DNA of 8,437 bases. Source: an uncultured Pseudomonadota bacterium. GTDB lineage: Bacteria; Myxococcota_A; UBA796; GCA-2862545. The DNA lies in contig CALATR010000937.1 in the NCBI GenBank assembly GCA_937891875.1, forward strand, positions 1-8,437. Direction: 5' to 3'. Position numbers and translations under genes: made by a program. Of this stretch, positions 6,142-8,437 are shown one piece after another (position 1 is the stretch's first letter; every line of letters starts with the position of its first letter). The notes beneath the pieces were generated by a model. That model was not told the origin of the DNA, searched no databases, and was given only the letters and a program-made list of their open reading frames with translations.

Positions 6142-6470
6142 GGCGACGCGTCATCGTGGTCTCCGCGTGATCTGGCTCGCGGCCTGGCTCATCGGGTCGG
6201 TTTCGTGGGCGGTTGCGCCACCACCGCCGAAGTCCGCGCCCGAGTCGACGCGGCCCGCGATCTCCTGGTGGGACTCGATGATGACAGCCTCGTCGACGGA
6301 CCTCCCGTGGATCTGGCCCTGCGCGCCCACCTGCTGACGTGCGGGACCTCGGTGCCCGCTGCCGCAGCCACGAGGTCGTCACCGTGCACGGCCCTCCAGG
6401 CACCACCGCAGCCGTGCGTGCCGCCGGCCTCGGCGAGGTCGTCGCGGTGACCCCTACCTCCGCTCCCTGA
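6140..6470 (+). pseudogene. Small lipoprotein gene broken by two one-base shifts (or sequencing errors)
   Basis: No single frame is open across this stretch, but three frames join into one sensible protein of about 110 residues. Frame one (from ATG 6140) gives a signal peptide: MATRHRGLR, then VIWLAAWLIGSV. Frame two (about 6202-6342) supplies a lipobox VGGC (Cys codon at 6214) and continues ATTAEVRARVDAARDLL, later VDLALRAHLLTC. Frame three (6342-6470) continues RDLGARCRSHEVVTVHG and AAVRAAGLGEVVAV, ending at TGA. Both joins need the same kind of change, loss of one base (near 6197-6207 and at 6340-6343). A hand count over about 40 codons (6215-6334) gives G+C of roughly 92, 45 and 77 percent at the three codon positions of frame two, with the low middle position of coding DNA. 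The gene is divergent from the membrane protein and overlaps the helicase gene end by 17 bases, tail to tail. The function is unknown. It could also be non-coding drift. Confidence 0.4.
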
Positions 6471-8409
6471 GCACCGTGTCGCCGCGGTGATCCCGCAGCA
6501 CGACCCGCCACGAGATCGGTCCGGGCAGGTGGCGCAGTGGTGGGGGATCACGGCGTCTTCCGCCGATCTTCTCGAGGACGAGGGTTCTGCGGCGCGGGCG
6601 CCAGAGCAGGTGGTAGCGGGCGTCGCCGAGGTCGAGGTGGCGGGGCCAGTCCTTGTCGAGCTGCTCGCGGACGTGGGCGGGGAGGTCGTCGGGGAGGAGG
6701 TCGTCGCCGGTGAGCAGGGCGACGTCGTCGCCGGACTCGACGCCGAGGGTGGCGATGCGCTCGCGGACGAAGGCGTCGAGCTCGGGCGGAGGCTCGGTCT
6801 CTTCGAGGCGGGCGTGCAGGGCGAGGCGATCGAGGCGGTCGCGGCACTCGGCGAGGGACTCGGGGAACCAGGCACCGGCGAGGAAGAGACGGGCGAGGGC
6901 GTCGCGGGCGAGCGGACCGCGGGGCACCTCCTCGCGGGTCGTGAGCACGGTCCCGGCGAGGCAGATCTCGGTGTGGGTGACGACGCGATCGCTGTCGAGC
7001 ACGGCCTCGGCGACTCGGGGCTCACCCAGGCCGGCCTCCAGGAGCACCTGCTTGTCGACGGGCATGGCGGCCGTGATGATGCGGTCCTGATCGCGGCCAT
7101 GGCCGAGGGTGCGCTCGTCGAGCGCCAGGATGAAGTCCACCTTGTCGGCGTCGATCGCGGACTCTCGGCCGAGGCGCTGCTCGGTGCTGCCCGCGCTCCA
7201 GGCCACGTCCCGACGGCGACGGCGGGCGACGTGGGCACAGCCGGGCCAGGCGGCGAGCACGGTGTCGACCAGGCGGCGGCGATCGAGGATGACGTGCTGG
7301 TCGGGCACATCGAGGAGGCGGCGCAGGCGGGCGGCGCCGGTGCGGGCGTCGCGGAGCGCGTGGGGGTCCAGCTGGTGGCGGTCGGGCTCGCCCTCACGCA
7401 GGGCCCGGATGAGGGCGACGGCGTCGCAGCCGGCGTCGCGCAGGTCGTCGTCGGGATCATCGGGGCGGCCGCGGAAGAGTGAGCGCGGGACCTGCAGGGC
7501 GGCGACGAGGTCGATGGCGTCGTGGATGGCGCCGGTTCGCCGGGCCTCTTGGAGCAGGCGACCCAGGTGGGCGTCGACGGGCAGGGTGAACAGCGCCCGG
7601 CCGCGCTCGGTGATACCGTCCCCGTCGAGGGCGCCGAGGCCGCGCAGGAGATCGTTGGCGTCGGCGACGGCGTGATCGGTGGGGCGATCGAGGAAGGGCA
7701 GGTCGAGGTCGGCGTGGCCGCACGCCGCTGCGGCGAGCACGAGGGGGACCAGGGACTCGCGGTGCAGCTCGGGCGGGGTGCGCGGGTCGAGGGGGGCGCG
7801 CTCGGCCCACAGGCGCACGCACACGCCGGGCCGGACGCGACCGGCGCGACCGCGGCGCTGCTCGGCGCTGTCCCGCGCGATCGGGAGCAGGGTCAGGGTC
7901 GCGCGGCCGCGGTGGTAGCGGGTCCGGCGGACGAGTCCGCTGTCGATGACGACCTCGATCCCGGGCAGGGTCACCGACGTCTCGGCGACGTTGGTCGCGA
8001 GGATCACCCGTCGACGCCCACCCTGACGGAACACCCGGCTCTGCTGGGCCAGGGTGAGGCCGCCGTGCAGGGGCAGGATCTCCTCTGCTCGGCTGCGGAG
8101 CGCGTCGTGAACCAGGCCGATCTCGCGCTTTCCAGGCAGGAAGACGAGCACGTCACCCTCCCGGTCCGACGTCAGGTCGAGGGCGGCGCGGACGCGCTCG
8201 GGCAGGCCGCGGAACAGCCGGCTGCCGAGGATGCGCAGGCGCATCTCGGCGGTGAGCGGGCGCTGGCGGTGCAGGAGCTGCGACCAGTAGCCCTTGGAGA
8301 TCGACAGGCGGTCGGCCACGTCACCGTGCCGCAGGCGGCGGCGGTCGACGTGCTCGACGATGGTGTCCGTCCTCAGCAGGTAGCGGACGGGGTTCGCGGG
8401 TCGACCCAT
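6454..8409 (-). CDS. Helix-turn-helix fused to a DEAH helicase (HrpB-like) lacking the RecA1 domain
   Basis: The 651-residue protein starts with a small XRE-like helix-turn-helix (about residues 10-68: LRHGDVADRLSISKGYWSQLL, RPLTAEMRLRIL). From about residue 75 it becomes the second half of a DEAH RNA helicase: motif IV DVLVFLPGKREI (86-97), motif V VILATNVAETSVTLPGIEVVIDSGL at 135-159, and motif VI QRRGRAGR (184-191). A helicase-associated (HA2) region follows at about 215-330 (VPLVLAAAACG, LLRGLGALD, GRALFTLPVDAHLGRLL), then a 300-residue C-terminal region of the HrpA/HrpB kind. HrpB proteins are usually about 800 residues and begin with a RecA1 domain carrying GKT (Walker A) and DEAH. Neither is present, so the ATP site cannot form in the normal way. 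The ATG at 8409 is well placed, with GGAGGG five bases upstream and one base after the previous stop. It may be a true domain swap, a deletion fusion, or an assembly chimera. Confidence 0.8.
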   Translation of the reverse strand: MGRPANPVRYLLRTDTIVEHVDRRRLRHGDVADRLSISKGYWSQLLHRQRPLTAEMRLRILGSRLFRGLPERVRAALDLTSDREGDVLVFLPGKREIGLVHDALRSRAEEILPLHGGLTLAQQSRVFRQGGRRRVILATNVAETSVTLPGIEVVIDSGLVRRTRYHRGRATLTLLPIARDSAEQRRGRAGRVRPGVCVRLWAERAPLDPRTPPELHRESLVPLVLAAAACGHADLDLPFLDRPTDHAVADANDLLRGLGALDGDGITERGRALFTLPVDAHLGRLLQEARRTGAIHDAIDLVAALQVPRSLFRGRPDDPDDDLRDAGCDAVALIRALREGEPDRHQLDPHALRDARTGAARLRRLLDVPDQHVILDRRRLVDTVLAAWPGCAHVARRRRRDVAWSAGSTEQRLGRESAIDADKVDFILALDERTLGHGRDQDRIITAAMPVDKQVLLEAGLGEPRVAEAVLDSDRVVTHTEICLAGTVLTTREEVPRGPLARDALARLFLAGAWFPESLAECRDRLDRLALHARLEETEPPPELDAFVRERIATLGVESGDDVALLTGDDLLPDDLPAHVREQLDKDWPRHLDLGDARYHLLWRPRRRTLVLEKIGGRRRDPPPLRHLPGPISWRVVLRDHRGDTVLRERR

Positions 8410-8410
8410 C

Positions 8411-8437
8411 TCAGCCCTCCTCGTCGGGCTCGTCGCC
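8411..8437 (-). CDS. 3' end of upstream operon gene (partial)
   Basis: Nine codons run in from the right edge and end in TGA: G-D-E-P-D-E-E-G-stop. The acidic tail gives no function. The stop lies one base before the ATG of the HTH-helicase gene and contains its Shine-Dalgarno, so the two are probably co-transcribed. The frame is inferred from the absence of another stop and the close fit to the next gene; with so few codons it could be chance. Confidence 0.4.
   Translation of the reverse strand, partial: GDEPDEEG
8415..8420 (-). promoter_or_regulatory. Ribosome binding site of the HTH-helicase gene
   Basis: GGAGGG on the minus strand, five bases before the ATG at 8409 and lying in the last codons of the upstream gene. 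It argues that the helix-turn-helix start is used in vivo and that the fusion protein is translated. Confidence 0.6.

Noticed and set aside
5293..6450. Plus-strand open frame of 385 codons
   Set aside because: The part opposite the membrane protein gene is Gly/Glu/Gln-rich shadow. Only the last ~80 codons look like protein and are treated as the middle piece of the broken lipoprotein gene.
6199..6460. STAS-domain (anti-sigma antagonist) reading of the plus-strand fragments
   Set aside because: The C-terminal part (VVTVHGPPG, AAVRAAGLGEVVAV) faintly recalls STAS, but the signal peptide and lipobox at the front fit an exported lipoprotein better, and the STAS serine motif is missing.
6189..7460. 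Minus-strand open frame of 423 codons inside the helicase gene
   Set aside because: Ser/Pro/Thr-rich shadow of the helicase reading frame, without motifs.

Overview
The window is very G+C-rich and almost wholly coding, with tightly packed, overlapping genes that nearly all run on the minus strand. Codon use, the FHA, MoxR and GNAT content and the style of the proteins suggest a high-GC, myxobacterium-like or other former deltaproteobacterial genome (possibly a metagenome contig). This is an inference; there is no rRNA or marker gene to fix the taxon. No tRNA, CRISPR array, insertion sequence or clear terminator was seen.

Layout, in minus-strand reading order from right to left. (1) 8411-8437 is the last few codons of an unseen gene with an acidic C-terminus. 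(2) 6454-8409 encodes a DEAH-type (HrpB-like) helicase whose first RecA domain is absent and replaced by a small helix-turn-helix domain. (3) 6140-6470, the only likely plus-strand gene, looks like a small lipoprotein gene broken by two one-base shifts. (4) 5056-6141 encodes a polytopic membrane protein with histidines near its membrane segments. (5) 4123-5019 encodes an FHA domain joined to a PhoB-type winged helix. (6) 3524-4126 is a GNAT acetyltransferase overlapping the FHA gene and probably starting at CTG. (7) 2359-3462 is a RavA-like MoxR AAA+ ATPase. (8) 1925-2359 is a 144-residue protein of unknown fold. (9) 15-1928 is a 637-residue protein with a degenerate vWA-like segment followed by propeller-like beta repeats. 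(10) 1-18 is the start of a further overlapping gene.

Genes 7 to 10 are joined by stop/start overlaps (TGATG, GTGA, ATGA) and read as one translationally coupled unit. Their content and order fit the MoxR-vWA-beta-propeller (bpX) ternary systems known from comparative genomics and proposed to act in NTP-dependent biological conflict or stress responses. The FHA-winged-helix protein and acetyltransferase just upstream on the same strand could be its sensor/regulator and modifier; that link rests on proximity only. A canonical vWA protein with an intact metal-binding site is not in the window and is the best guess for the gene beginning at position 18.

The observations most worth following are the ternary-type cassette with its FHA and GNAT neighbours, and the helicase that has exchanged its ATP-binding RecA1 domain for a DNA-binding domain.
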